Shown piece after piece: positions 26,281 through 35,498 of a stretch of DNA of 64,000 nt. Made by a program: the position numbers and the translations under genes. The DNA lies in NCBI RefSeq assembly GCF_002003265.1, contig NZ_CP019687.1, forward strand, positions 2,356,001-2,420,000, given 5' to 3'. The first letter of the stretch is position 1. Each line of letters begins with the position of its first letter. The stretch comes from Paenibacillus larvae subsp. larvae (lineage in GTDB: Bacteria > Bacillota > Bacilli > Paenibacillales > NBRC-103111). A model generated the notes under the pieces. It was not told where the DNA came from. It saw only the letters and a program-made list of their open reading frames with translations, and did not search any database.

Positions 26281-26336
26281 GACTTATATCCTCCCCGAAA
26301 AGTGATAGTTCTTCCTTGAATCAATATATAAGACCG

Positions 26337-26405
26337 GTGACGATTGAAGAACTGGCGGCTGCCCCCGGGTATCAATCACCGTACTTAAGCAGGAAACGGG
26401 AATGA
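26337..26405 (+). pseudogene. AraC-type HTH crumb
   Basis: A 22-codon frame (VTIEELAAAPGYQSPYLSRK) matches the second HTH helix region of AraC regulators (TIEELA..GYSPSYLSR) and then stops. AraC genes often flank melA, so this may be what remains of its regulator. Confidence 0.35.
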
Positions 26406-26528
26406 GCACTAGCCAATTTTTACCAAAAATGAACGAGCCAAAACCCTGCTCGGCCAACCGCTGACTATTGAAGAGAATTGCTTCTTCTGTCGGCTTTTCT
26501 GATCCGCTCTATTTTTCCAAGCAATGTG

Positions 26529-26590
26529 AACTACCCACCACCTACGCTAACGCTTAGAGGCGGGGGCTTCTAAGGTAGTCATACCTAACG
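26529..26590 (-). other. IS605-type right end / omega RNA-like 3' structure, element 1
   Basis: Downstream of the tnpB remnant, the minus strand reads CTTAGAAGCCCCCGCCTCTA, AGCGTTAGCGTAGGTGGTGG and GTAGTTCAC, the familiar structured end of IS200/IS605 tnpB elements, which also forms the scaffold of the TnpB guide RNA. Assigned by pattern and position. Confidence 0.6.
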
Positions 26591-26637
26591 GTACAAAATT
26601 TACTTAGCTATTGAGCCTGTCCCATGCTCTATATAGG

Positions 26638-27580
26638 TTATGCTAACAATCGCAGCCCTTCACGTTTGATGTTGAAGGCCGCATTCCAGTCCCTGTTTAC
26701 TATAAAACCACATTCACAGCGGAATGTACGATCAGAAAGGGATAAAGATTCTTTTTTCCGACCACAACAAGAGCAAGTTTTAGAAGAGGGAAACCACTTG
26801 TCGATTTTGATCAGCTTTTTTCCTTGTTCCTCTAACTTGTACTGGAGGAATGTCGTGAACATCCCCATGCATGATCAGCAATACTTTTACCGAAATTTAG
26901 GGCTTGTGACATTCCCTTCATATTGAGGTCTTCGATCACCACGCCGTCATACCGTTTCGCTAATTTTGCGATTCCTTATGTAGAAAGTCTTTTCGTTGAT
27001 TGGCAATTCTTTCATGCAGCTTCGCTACTTCCAGTCCCTGTTTATGCCAACGATTAGAGCCTTTCTTTCTGCGTGATAGAATACGCTGTTTCTTCGCTAA
27101 TTTTTCCAAGGCTTGCCGATAGAAACGAGGGTAATTGGCTGTCTTCCCTTCTTCACTATCGACAAATAAGCCATTCATGGAAAAATCTAAGCCAACAACA
27201 GCTTGTATTTGTTTTTGTATAGGTTGATGTTCGTTTTCAGTGAGAATAGAAACATAGTATTTCCCTGTTTTTGTTCGAGAAACTGTACAAGACTTGATGA
27301 TGTGATGAGACGGAATTTCTCGATGTTGCTTCATTTTTACAAGTTTCAGTTTCGGTAACTTGATAAAGCCATCCAAAAGCATGATGTTTCCGCTGACTAC
27401 ATTTGTTGTATACGTTTGTCTCGCTAGCGCTTTTTTGTCATCCTTGAATTGCTCATAGGTTTCCTTTCGTTCAGCCAGCATTTTGTTGTAGACAAAACGA
27501 ACGCAGCCGAAAGTTTTCGCCAGAAGTTGTTCTTATTCTTGTGTTGGGTACAAACGGAACTTATATGCCTTGTTTGCCAT
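26638..27580 (-). pseudogene. tnpB: IS605-family TnpB, inactivated by one nonsense and two frameshifts
   Basis: RNA-guided nuclease of IS200/IS605 elements. ATG 27580 begins MANKAYKFRLYPTQE, then TAA at 27533 interrupts; EQLLAKTFGCVRFVYNKMLA follows in frame. RuvC residues can be followed: Asp in VVGLDFSMNG, Glu in VVIEDLNMKGMSQAL (read in another frame after a slip near 26965), Asp in NRDWNAAFNI. A second slip near 26875 (HAWG then MFTTFLQYKLE) precedes the zinc ribbon CSCCGRK...CECG. All catalytic residues persist, but no single frame can express them. Confidence 0.85.
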
Positions 27581-27644
27581 AACGAATCACCTCATTTCTA
27601 TTCCATTATATAACAAAACGTATGTTTTGATAAAAGAAAACACC

Positions 27645-27690
27645 CTTCATCTCCCACCTATAGAGGAAGGAGACTTCTGGTGTATTACGT
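27645..27690 (-). other. IS605-type end between the two tnpB genes
   Basis: Minus strand AGAAGTCTCCTTCCTCTATA then GGTGGGAGATGAAGGG, resembling the terminal structured ends of this transposon family. Probably the left boundary of element 1 or the relic of a third copy. Confidence 0.4.
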
Positions 27691-27787
27691 TAAAAAATGG
27701 TTCGGGCAGGGAGCCAAGCGAGTATAGGCGAGAACGGCCTTTTGCACAATATGATTGTTCGCTATAAGATAAAGAAAGTGGTTTTAT

Positions 27788-27846
27788 TTGAGACTCCCAC
27801 GGCTAAAGCCGCAAGCTGACACCTTCGGTATCACTGGGATTCTTGG
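27788..27846 (-). other. IS605-type right end / omega RNA-like 3' structure, element 2
   Basis: Minus strand AAGAATCCCAGTGATACCGA, AGGTGTCAGCTTGCGGCTTT and AGCCGTGGGAGTCTCAA contain the hairpin GCGGCTTTAGCCG and the usual GTGGGAG near the transposon boundary, 90 bases downstream of the second tnpB. Confidence 0.6.
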
Positions 27847-27937
27847 GTGGTAGTCGGTCATGCATTTCTGCTAACCGTAGTTCCCCCAAGTTCAGGGCTG
27901 TCTCATCAGCCCGTCCTAAGACAGTACATATAGCATC

Positions 27938-28621
27938 TTAGGCTGACAGACTGTTACCATCTGCCACAGGTTGATTCATGATATTGATCGCTCCAACCCG
28001 ATCTCGATGAGCGTTGAATCCGCATGAACATTCGTACCCTCTGTCTTTCGCTTTGTTCTTCTCCGCACAGGCAGGACATGTTTGAGAAGTGTAGGCAGGA
28101 TTTACCTCCACAATCTTTATGCCGACTAGGTTTGCTTTGTAGGAGATGAATTGTTGAAGCTGATAAAAAGTCCAACTATGCAGATTCTTTGCGTTTTTGC
28201 GGCTTGTTCTTGCCGTCTTGCGAATATTCTCCAGTCGTTCAAGCTTGATTATGGACACATTTTCCTGAATGGCTGTATCGACAATTTGCCGACTAATCTT
28301 ATGATTTTGATCTTTCATCCAACGTTGCTCTTTATTACCTGGCTTACGAATGGCAGACAATTTTTTGAGTTTACCTAATTTACGTCTGCGTTGTTGGTAC
28401 TTTCTTCGTATATACTTGTTTTCTCTGCCGTTTCCAAAGAATCGGGTTTTACCCGTAGAAGTTACAGAAACAGCGGGAACTTTCAAACCAAGATCAATAC
28501 CCATGATGTTTTCGTTGTTTGTTACGCTTGTAGGTACTTCTATTGAAATTTGAGCGTACCATTTTCCTGACTTTTCGATAATACGCATCAATCCAAGTTT
28601 GGCTTTTCTTAACAGTTCCAT
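27938..28621 (-). pseudogene. tnpB: IS605-family TnpB, 5'-truncated
   Basis: C-terminal 227 residues of a second, different TnpB. RuvC Asp in IMGIDLGLKVPAVSV, Glu in IIKLERLENIRKTA, Asp in AHRDRVGAINIMN, and the zinc ribbon CPACAEKNKAKDRGYECSCG are intact. The N-terminal RNA-binding domain of about 130 residues is missing: an in-frame TGA lies just before ATG 28621. Not a functional nuclease. Confidence 0.85.
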
Positions 28622-28691
28622 ATCATCCGTTCAACTATACAACTACAACAATTGAACGAAAAATACACGCACATGGCTATTTTTTGCCCTG

Positions 28692-28760
28692 CCCATCCCA
28701 TGAAGGGATGTTCTGGCAAAGCCGGCTTTCATCCCACGATTAAAACCGTGGGCTTTCAGT
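28692..28760. repeat. IS605-type terminal hairpins
   Basis: CATCCC-ATGAA-GGGATG and then CCCACG-ATTAAAA-CGTGGG within GGCTTTCATCCCACG...GGGCTTTCA, a common end structure of IS200/IS605 relatives. It marks the outer edge of the second element, immediately before the acetyltransferase gene. Confidence 0.5.
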
Positions 28761-28789
28761 TGGAAATTAATGTAAAAGGGGGACTAGAG

Positions 28790-29362
28790 ATGACACCTTA
28801 TATTGGCATAGAGGAACGTTTTTCCGGAAAATCCGTCATGCTGCAGCTCCTCCAACCCCGGTATACGAAAGCTTACCATCAATTCCGTAATGAGAACCGG
28901 CCCTTTTTCACCCCATTTGAAGGGTTAAAGGATGATGCTTCCTTCACGCTTGCCTCGCACCAGGCAGCTGTCCAGCAGTCCGTTGAGGAAGCCGATTTGG
29001 ACAAAGCTTACGGTTTCGGTATTTTTTTGCGTGCCTCCGGGACCCTGATCGGAACAATCCGGCTCAGTATGATTTCCCGAGGGGTCTTCCAGAATGCATA
29101 TTTGGGCTATTCCATGGCTGAAAAATATAACGGGCACGGTTTTATGACCGAGGCTGTTAACCTCTGCCTGAATGTAGCCTTCGGAGCACTCAAGCTTCAC
29201 CGGGTTCAGGCTAATGTAATGCCCCGCAATCTTGCTTCACAGCGCGTTCTGGAGAAGAACGGATTCACAAGGGAAGGTTACAGCAGGAATTATCTGAAAA
29301 TCAACGGCAAGTGGGAGGATCATATCAACTTCGCTATCCTGGCGGAAGACTATCAAAAATAA
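28790..29362 (+). CDS. GNAT acetyltransferase, RimJ/RimL type
   Basis: Protein of 190 residues starting MTPYIGIEERFSG. The acetyl-CoA site has the RimJ form: LGYSMAEKYNGHGFMTEAV (R/Q-x-x-G-x-A-like loop), then LHRVQANVMPRNLASQRVLE and KNGFTREGYSRNYLKING, diagnostic of RimJ/YdaF N-terminal or small-molecule acetyltransferases. AAAGGGGGAC precedes ATG 28790; a longer reading from 28652 runs through transposon ends and is rejected. The target protein or compound is unknown. Confidence 0.9.
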   Translation: MTPYIGIEERFSGKSVMLQLLQPRYTKAYHQFRNENRPFFTPFEGLKDDASFTLASHQAAVQQSVEEADLDKAYGFGIFLRASGTLIGTIRLSMISRGVFQNAYLGYSMAEKYNGHGFMTEAVNLCLNVAFGALKLHRVQANVMPRNLASQRVLEKNGFTREGYSRNYLKINGKWEDHINFAILAEDYQK

Positions 29363-29439
29363 AAAATTGTCTTAAAAAACGGGACCCAAATGAAGGTTGA
29401 ACCGTGATCCGCAAGATGGACAATTTGAAAAAAGTGACC

Positions 29440-29530
29440 GTTGGACTTGTCAACATTCACTGGACACTAAGTCAGGCAAATTTTATGTTCAGCCTTCTCA
29501 AATTCAATAGGAGAAAGATAATCAAAGAAG
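29440..29530 (-). mobile_element. IS3-family transposase C-terminal remnant and end
   Basis: Minus strand encodes FDYLSPIEFEKAEHKICLT then TAG (29467-29469), the classic end of IS150/IS3-group OrfB, followed by GTGTCCAGTGAATGTTGACAA, resembling the terminal repeat. The rest of the element is gone. Confidence 0.65.
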
Positions 29531-29858
29531 ATGATGGGCACAACCATCGTCCATGTTCATCCAAATGATACGCAGAGTTATCTGCTTATTACGAAAATAA
29601 CTAGCAATAAATAACAAATACTTATAGTTATAAGTATAGTAACCATTATATATTTCAAAGAAGATCGTTTATATTTATTCTTTGAACATTGTAATTGTCT
29701 AAGTTGTGATTCTATTTCATTTATCTCTCTTTAAGCTTTTCAATCTCTCCATCATTTCCCATATCTTTACCTCCCATAAAAATTAATATTTCTCTTGTGT
29801 CTGAATCCATTTCATAACTTAGATTTCCAACCGAAGAGGTACAAACTATAAATAAAAT

Positions 29859-29920
29859 CTGAACCGGATTTATCTACATCTTCTCCATTAAACGCTCGCC
29901 AGTTGTTTAATGAAATTGAT
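29859..29920 (-). repeat. Dispersed copy of a decayed coding fragment (copy 1)
   Basis: About 62 bases match, with roughly seven differences, the plus strand of 55605-55666. On the minus strand it encodes VSISLNNWRAFNGEDVDKSG; a neighbouring frame carries MDSDTREILIFMGGKDMGND. The parent gene is not recognised. Confidence 0.65.
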
Positions 29921-29942
29921 ACATCTTTAAAAACCTTCCAAT

Positions 29943-30089
29943 ATTGACAAGGCGCGTTACAGCATTTCGGCTGTAGCCGAGGCCACCGGATACACGGATG
30001 AGAAATATTTCAGCAAATCGTTTAAGAAATTGGAAGGGCTCTCGCCGAACCAGTTTCGTAAAAAGAGAGCCGGAGGATACTACATATGA
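29943..30089 (+). pseudogene. AraC-family regulator, C-terminal HTH remnant
   Basis: Forty-eight codons read IDKARYSISAVAEATGYTDE, KYFSKSFKKLEGLSPNQFRK, KRAGGYYI and TGA, the end of an AraC/XylS DNA-binding domain (second HTH plus the conserved SPxxFRK tail). No start and no upstream part remain; it abuts AT-rich debris on its left. Confidence 0.7.
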
Positions 30090-30135
30090 AGAAAATCCCC
30101 TCCGGTCACATGCTGGTACCAGAGGGGAGATCTCG

Positions 30136-30513
30136 TCATTTGGAGAGCGCAGCCGTTTGCTGTTCTTCCTGCATATTCCCGGCGGAAGTTTCTTCCCCGA
30201 CTGTTGGCTGGGCAGGTTCAGCCGTTTTGTCTTTTTGCCTAAAGTTGTCAATCACTTCGGAAGCTGCCGTCTTGGCTTTTCCTACCCATTCTGTAGTCGT
30301 TGTACTCACGGTTCCCGCCACTTCCTGGGTTTTCTCTGCTACGGCACCGGCAAATTGTGCTGTTTTTTCTCCAACCTGCTGGGCCTGCTGCTTGATGTCC
30401 GCCCTAAGTTCTTTTCCGGGTTTAGGAGCAAATAAAAGTGCTGTGATGGCGCCAAGCACGCTGCCGGCTACTACCCCAACCAGAATGTCTTTTGTTCTTT
30501 GTGATTTTCCCAT
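30136..30513 (-). CDS. YtxH-domain protein
   Basis: Protein of 125 residues. A glycine-rich membrane helix (DILVGVVAGSVLGAITALLFAPKPG, the YtxH signature ending in FAPxxG) is followed by a long amphipathic, apolipoprotein-like helix (ELRADIKQQAQQVGEKTAQF) and an acidic Gln/Glu-rich tail. YtxH proteins belong to the general stress group in Bacillus. It lies downstream of a DUF948 protein on the same strand, the usual pairing in this phylum. Confidence 0.87.
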   Translation of the reverse strand: MGKSQRTKDILVGVVAGSVLGAITALLFAPKPGKELRADIKQQAQQVGEKTAQFAGAVAEKTQEVAGTVSTTTTEWVGKAKTAASEVIDNFRQKDKTAEPAQPTVGEETSAGNMQEEQQTAALSK

Positions 30514-30575
30514 GTTCTCCCTCTCCTTTTTTTACTCGTAGAAGTATGGTAATCCGCCACTGTTCCGGCAATGTT

Positions 30576-31046
30576 CTAAACTGCCGCTTTGTCTGCTTCA
30601 TTCGCCCCTTTCAGAGCCCGCCAAAGCTCCGCCCCGGTCGCAGAGCACCTGATGATTCCCTGCCACTTGCCCTGCTCCTCCTTGACGGCTTCCTCCATGT
30701 AGGAGAAAGAACGCTGCACGGCATCCGAAGCATACCTCACCGCAGAAGAGGCATGATGAGCCGCGGAACTTAACTGCTCAGCCGCGCCTGTACAGGACCG
30801 GACCGTTCCCAGAACAGCTGCGGCCTCGGCGGCTGCCGTTTCAGCCGAATGAATCATCCCCGCCAAAGGTTCTTCTACTTCGGCCATCAGCTTTTGTGCT
30901 TGAGCCGCAGTCCGGCTTGCCTGCTCCAGAAAGGCCGAAGCTTTTTTCATCAGAAGAATTCCTTGGCTCAGCACTACCATCAGCCAGATCACCAGCAGCA
31001 AACCGGCTCCTGAAGCTGTTAAGGCTGCTATTTCTCCTGCTGTCAT
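30576..31046 (-). CDS. DUF948 membrane-anchored helical protein
   Basis: Protein of 156 residues: one TM segment near the N-terminus (GAGLLLVIWLMVVLSQGILL), then Ala-rich coiled coil (ASAFLEQASRTAAQAQKLM and on) typical of DUF948. Such proteins, like Bacillus YtxG, are envelope-stress associated and commonly sit just upstream of YtxH, as here (62-base gap). Molecular role unknown. Confidence 0.85.
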   Translation of the reverse strand: MTAGEIAALTASGAGLLLVIWLMVVLSQGILLMKKASAFLEQASRTAAQAQKLMAEVEEPLAGMIHSAETAAAEAAAVLGTVRSCTGAAEQLSSAAHHASSAVRYASDAVQRSFSYMEEAVKEEQGKWQGIIRCSATGAELWRALKGANEADKAAV

Positions 31047-31306
31047 TCTATCTCCTCCCCATGCTGTTATACAGTTCGCCGCCTGGTTGTTTACTCAACT
31101 TCAAGCATGATGGGTGGCTGCCTTAATGGTTTTCCTTCTATACCGGGCGGCGGAAAACCTTCTAAAAGAACGATAAATCCATTCCTCTTGTGAAGTTACT
31201 ACATTATAGGCAGACGCCCATAACTTTGACACCCTTTTTTATAAAAAAATTCCGCTCAACAAAATTCATGAAGAATTTCTCTAAATGGGATTCATTAGTT
31301 ATCGGA

Positions 31307-32367
31307 TTATCGCCCCTTAATCTTGGAGGGGTAAAACCGGTCCATAATGGTCTTCACCCGGATTATCGCATCTTCTATATCCTCTACTTTGCACACGATC
31401 GGTTCAAGGGCATAATTCTGTTCGGCATGCAAATATCGCGGATCATAATAGTATTCCAAGAGCAGCTCGACAGCCTCTTCAAAGCGGTCCGCAAGCAGAT
31501 CCTGCTCAATCTGACGGGCAATCGGCGTATGAATCCGGGACTTGATCCGCCTAAAGGCACTGATGTACTCTTCTTTATGCAGGTCCGGCTTGTACTCTTC
31601 AATAATATGACGGACTCTTTGCTTAATTGGCATTCGAAGAATAATCTGCTGCCCTGCTTCCTTGGCTGTAACCAGAAAATCCGGCAAGACCACTTTGCCA
31701 ATCCGCTTGCTTTCGGCCTCGACCAGAACGAAAGGGGCATCCTTCCACTGGAGGATCCCTTCCACAAACAGAGCTTCAAACGTCTTTTGGTTATTGGCTT
31801 CAAGCCCGGTTTGACCGAAGATGGACCCTCTGTGCCCGGCCATTCCTTCCAAATCGAGGACAGGATAACCTTCATCTGCAAGCTTGCGGAGCATCTGCGT
31901 TTTCCCAATGCCTGTATGTCCGCCTATTACAATACATGGCGGCAGGGAAGGTTTTTTCCCCAATGTCTCTACGACCCACTTGCGGTAAGCCCGTATTCCC
32001 CCTTGTAACCGGGAGACATGAATATCCATTAACGACAGGACCGTAGCCGTTGTCCGGCTTCTCATGCCCCCCTCCAGCAGAAGACCGCTTTTCTTCCCGG
32101 AATTTCGGCAAACTGCCTAATAAAAGCAGGGAGCTTGGCCGAAACCACTTCCAGTCCTTTTTCCTTAGCGGCCTGAATGCTGACCTGTTTATATAAAATC
32201 CCTATCTCCCTGCGTTCTTCATCCGAAAATAGTGGAATGTTCCGGCTTCCCGGAATGGTGAAGTCCACGAACTCGCTGGGAGAGCGCACATCAATCAGTT
32301 GGATGTCCCGGCGCTCCTGAAGTTCCAGCAGTTCTTGTATCGTTATGTCCTGAAACATTCGTTCCAC
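31307..32367 (-). pseudogene. mnmH: tRNA 2-selenouridine synthase, frameshifted in a G run
   Basis: MnmH (YbbB) exchanges sulfur for selenium at the wobble 2-thiouridine of tRNAs, using selenophosphate. The N-terminal rhodanese domain (DVRSPSEFVDFTIPGSRNIP) ends with the catalytic Cys in AVFCWRG. The second domain holds the P-loop IGGHTGIGKT and the G-domain-like DLEGMAGHRGSIFG. The frame breaks at about 32067: as given, TGG AGG GGG GCA TGA stops, while one more G would give CWRGGMRSRTTATVL, the conserved family sequence. An ATG at 32065 could restart the P-loop domain alone. It follows selD by 45 bases, so selenium supply and use are co-transcribed. Confidence 0.9.
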
Positions 32368-32412
32368 TCCTTTTGCGTCTCACACCTGCCCCGACAGAAG
32401 GGGCAGGGTCCT

Positions 32413-33474
32413 TCACTTTATCGTCCCTTCCACGACGATATGATCCGGATGGTCGGCGGTGATTTCGCCGATCCTGCTCGCTTGGACGCCCCTATCCCGC
32501 AAAGCGGCAAGCAGGACGTCCGCATGGTCCGAGGATGCCGCTATCAGCAGCCCGCCTGACGTCACCGCATCGCACAGCATCCACTGGGCCACTTGGTCCA
32601 GAGCCGGGTTGAAGGTGACGGAGCCTTCCAGGTGCGCATAGTTGTTCTTGGTGCCGCCCGGCACAAAGCCCGCGTCCGCGAGTTCACGGACACGCGGCAG
32701 GAACGGCACCTGCGAAGCGTCTATGCGCACACCGACATCGCTGCCTTTCGCCATCTCAGCGGTGTGGCCCAGCAGGCCGAAGCCTGTGATATCGGTGCAT
32801 GCATGCACCTCATAGGGTTCCATCGCTTCGGCCGCTGTTTTGTTGAGCGTGGTCATGACCCGAGTGACCCGCTCAATCTCTTCCCTGCTCAGCTGGCCTT
32901 TCTTGATCGAAGTGGTTAGGATGCCCACCCCGATCGGTTTGGTCAGGATTAGCTGGTCTCCCGGCTTGGCCCCGGCATTGGCCCGTACTTTGTCCGGATG
33001 TACAATCCCGGTCACTGCCAGGCCGAATTTGGGTTCCTTGTCATCGATAGAGTGGCCGCCGACAAGAGTTGCCCCCGCTTCCTTTACCTTATCGGCTGCT
33101 CCGCGCAATATATCCGCAAGGATTGACTTTTCGAGTTGACTAATTGGAAAAGCCACGATATTTAATACCGTTAACGGTTTTCCGCCCATGGCATAAACAT
33201 CGCTAAGTGCATTGGCCGCCGCTACTTGACCGAACGAGTAAGGATCATCCACAATGGGGGTAAAAAAATCTACAGTCTGCACAAGAGCCAGTTCGTCGGT
33301 CAGCTTGTACACACCGGCATCATCACTGGCATCAAGACCAACTAACAGATTTGGATTGGACTCAGCAGGAGGCAAAAGCCGGAGCACTTGGGATAAATCG
33401 GCCGGACCTATTTTGCATCCGCAGCCTCCTTTGCTGGATAATGTGGTCAACCGGATAAGGTTTGCATCGCTCAT
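32413..33474 (-). CDS. selD: Selenide, water dikinase
   Basis: Makes selenophosphate from selenide and ATP. At 353 residues it is full length. The N-terminal catalytic site is GGCGCKIGP with Cys in the place often taken by selenocysteine, followed by the conserved Lys. ATP and Mg sites: LDASDDAGVY, TVDFFTPIVDDPYSFGQ (Asp), ATLVGGHSIDD and ACTDITGFGLLGH. AAAGGTGAGG precedes ATG 33474. The first-transcribed part has neighbour-like composition; the region from about 33000 to 32450 is visibly GC-richer. No selA, selB or SECIS is in the window, so the selenophosphate is most likely for tRNA modification by MnmH. Confidence 0.95.
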   Translation of the reverse strand: MSDANLIRLTTLSSKGGCGCKIGPADLSQVLRLLPPAESNPNLLVGLDASDDAGVYKLTDELALVQTVDFFTPIVDDPYSFGQVAAANALSDVYAMGGKPLTVLNIVAFPISQLEKSILADILRGAADKVKEAGATLVGGHSIDDKEPKFGLAVTGIVHPDKVRANAGAKPGDQLILTKPIGVGILTTSIKKGQLSREEIERVTRVMTTLNKTAAEAMEPYEVHACTDITGFGLLGHTAEMAKGSDVGVRIDASQVPFLPRVRELADAGFVPGGTKNNYAHLEGSVTFNPALDQVAQWMLCDAVTSGGLLIAASSDHADVLLAALRDRGVQASRIGEITADHPDHIVVEGTIK

Positions 33475-33703
33475 TAAAATTCCTCACCTTTCATTCACCT
33501 TCATATATTGGAAAGAAACCTGCTTTGCTGGTCCAAGCAAGTCTCCTGGCAAGTATTCACTCTTTTTAACGTATCACAGTTTAAGAAAGAAGAAAAGTTA
33601 AGCTTAACGCAAGTATGACAAGATAAGGCCGCATCGTTTTTGAAAGCCTCCCTATGGTTTTATAAGGATCTCGATGATTGTCTTGTTTAAGCCGGGATAA
33701 AGC

Positions 33704-33755
33704 TAAAAAGCCACACCCGGCCGCAGTCTTCCCTGCTTCCGGGTAGTGGCTTTTA
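33704..33755 (-). terminator. Terminator after the SufR-like gene
   Basis: On the minus strand AAAAGCCAC-TA-CCCGG, a 19-base loop, CCGGG-T-GTGGCTTTTTAG. Confidence 0.8.
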
Positions 33756-33762
33756 TCGTTCA

Positions 33763-34401
33763 TTATGACGAACCTTTTTTTTGAATTGTATATTTACAGC
33801 ATTGACCGCCTTTAGCCAAGCATTCTTTACGTTCCACCTTGGCCTCAAGCAGGCTTTCAAAGAGGGAAAGCTCACAAGCGCACGCATGCTCATATTCATT
33901 GGCCACCTGAGCAATCGGGCAATTGAACTCTTTTAGTTCATAAGTTTCTTCCCCAACAGGTTCCCATTCTACCATATATCCGTTTTCATTCTGGATTTTG
34001 GCCAGAGCGGAAACTTTGTCGGATAACGTCTTTCCTTCCATAAACAGTTTATAAGAAAAGTACATTCTTTCTTTTCTTTTGTCGAACAGTTCCTGTACCC
34101 ATTCTTTCCCCAAATCAGCGGCCAACATGTCAAGCAGTTCGAGTGTCAACTGTTGATATTTCTTGGGAAATAAATCATCGGCCTGGCTTGTCAGGGAATA
34201 TACTTGGGCGGGTCGTCCCATCCCTTGCCGGACCAGTTTGGATTGAAGCAGACCGTCACGGTCCAAAGTATTTAAATGACGCCTCACCGCCATCTCAGTG
34301 ATGCCTAGTTCCTTCGCCATGTCGCTGACACTAAAAGGTCCGCTTGTCTTCAACATCGTCAAAATGATTTTACGTGTTGACGTTTCACTATCCTGGGCCA
34401 T
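33763..34401 (-). CDS. SufR-like iron-sulfur HTH regulator
   Basis: Protein of 212 residues. An N-terminal winged HTH of DeoR/ArsR type (TMLKTSGPFSVSDMAKELGI, TEMAVRRHLNTLDRDG) is followed by a domain with a Cys cluster like SufR: NCPIAQVANEYEHACACE and KECLAKGGQCCKYTI, which ligates a 4Fe-4S cluster in characterised members. It probably senses iron-sulfur or redox state, though its targets are not in the window (suf genes absent). The start 34401 is nine bases after GGAGG; the 11-codon upstream extension is rejected. Confidence 0.85.
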   Translation of the reverse strand: MAQDSETSTRKIILTMLKTSGPFSVSDMAKELGITEMAVRRHLNTLDRDGLLQSKLVRQGMGRPAQVYSLTSQADDLFPKKYQQLTLELLDMLAADLGKEWVQELFDKRKERMYFSYKLFMEGKTLSDKVSALAKIQNENGYMVEWEPVGEETYELKEFNCPIAQVANEYEHACACELSLFESLLEAKVERKECLAKGGQCCKYTIQKKGSS

Positions 34402-34597
34402 GACTATCATCCTCCACCCCGTACTTAGTGCCATTTTACCTTAACCTGTCCGATAAGTAAATTAAGAAACAAAAATGTATATTATATCTGAATATATAGA
34501 ACAACGTATACTACCGGGATTTTGAATAATTCTTTTAAATTTACTGTATCGCCGTCGGTTTCATAGAACAAAGAAATAACAGTCAGTATCCGGACCT

Positions 34598-34629
34598 TAA
34601 AAAATCCCTTCTTTTTCTGAAGGGATTCG
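34598..34629 (-). terminator. Terminator after the YutE-like gene
   Basis: Minus strand AATCCCTTCAG-AAAAA-GAAGGGATTTTTT. Confidence 0.8.
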
Positions 34630-34675
34630 AAGTTGTAGACAAAGTATGTAAAGGAAAAAGGTTTTCAGTCTCAGA

Positions 34676-35113
34676 TTATTCCTGTTTCAATTCTTTCTTA
34701 ATAAATGCTTTCACAGATTCGGTAAAAGAAGGCAAGGTTTCCCGGATTTTCGGCAGAAGCGGATGCACACCTTTCCTTTCAAGATCCATATATTCCTGAA
34801 CCAGCGGCCTTCTTAGCCGTACGAGTTCCAGTAAGATAAAGGCTATGTCTTCAGAGAAAACCTGCTCCCCTTTTAAAATCTCAATAATATCCTCGTAGCT
34901 GCTGGCATCTCTCATAATAAAGCCATCAATCAGAAGACTCCCGACATCCGTTACCGTTTCAATAGCAAGGTGCAGGGCTCTTTCCTGGGCGAAATGTTCT
35001 GTGGCCGAAAGATTGCCCTGGTTCGGTGACTCTATAATGGTCTCGCAAACCTGCTGAATAGCCGGAATGAAATCCAATCTGCTATGTACCTGATCCCAAT
35101 TAATGTAATACAT
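34676..35113 (-). CDS. DUF86/HepT-like protein (YutE-like)
   Basis: All-helical protein of 145 residues with the DUF86 fold signature (ERALHLAIETVTDVGSLLID, GFIMRDASSYEDIIEILK, LVRLRRPLVQEYMDL). HepT toxins carry R-x4-H-x-Y; here the segment is RRPLVQEY without the His, as in chromosomal YutE, and no MNT nucleotidyltransferase partner is adjacent. It is therefore more likely a domesticated relative than an active toxin-antitoxin component. Confidence 0.85.
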   Translation of the reverse strand: MYYINWDQVHSRLDFIPAIQQVCETIIESPNQGNLSATEHFAQERALHLAIETVTDVGSLLIDGFIMRDASSYEDIIEILKGEQVFSEDIAFILLELVRLRRPLVQEYMDLERKGVHPLLPKIRETLPSFTESVKAFIKKELKQE

Positions 35114-35498
35114 GTCACAATCTCCTTTTCTTCGCGGGGCGTTGTCAGCATTCCACTGATTCCAGTTTATGTCTGCCCAGCAGGGGAGTCAAGTTTGCTG
35201 GGAGCGATTTCACACGATCTTTTATTGCGGGTGGACTTGCAGATTCCCTTTATTCTACCAAACCCCGCGATCTATTAATCCTGCACAGTCTCTATACAAT
35301 TAAGCTGGGGATATGCGGAGCATTAATTCAGTTCATCCATAATTATTAAAACAACTTTATCATTTCTCCAGATTATGTCCATGCTAAATAAAAGCAGTGA
35401 TCATTTTCTTCTATTTCTTTGTTTCTTTTAAGCAGAAGTCTAGTATAATTTGTGAAGAAGTATTTTCGTTTTGGAACAATATAATGGGGGATTGAATC
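35114..35498. other. Intergenic region
   Basis: No gene seen. Near its right end TTTCTT (35422-35427), 16 bases, TATAAT (35444-35449) is a plausible weak promoter for the small membrane protein that follows. Confidence 0.4.

Noticed and set aside
28652..28789. N-terminal extension of the GNAT protein
   Set aside because: The extension is made of transposon end hairpins, and a good ribosome site supports ATG 28790.
32413..33474. Selenocysteine in SelD
   Set aside because: The active-site codon is an ordinary Cys codon and there is no in-frame TGA; no SECIS-like context is needed.
33581..33763. Minus-strand ORF of 60 residues after the SufR-like gene
   Set aside because: It runs through the SufR-like gene's terminator hairpin and has no ribosome site.
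34676..35113. HepT-MNT toxin-antitoxin system
   Set aside because: The R-x4-H-x-Y catalytic His is missing and there is no MNT partner gene on either side.
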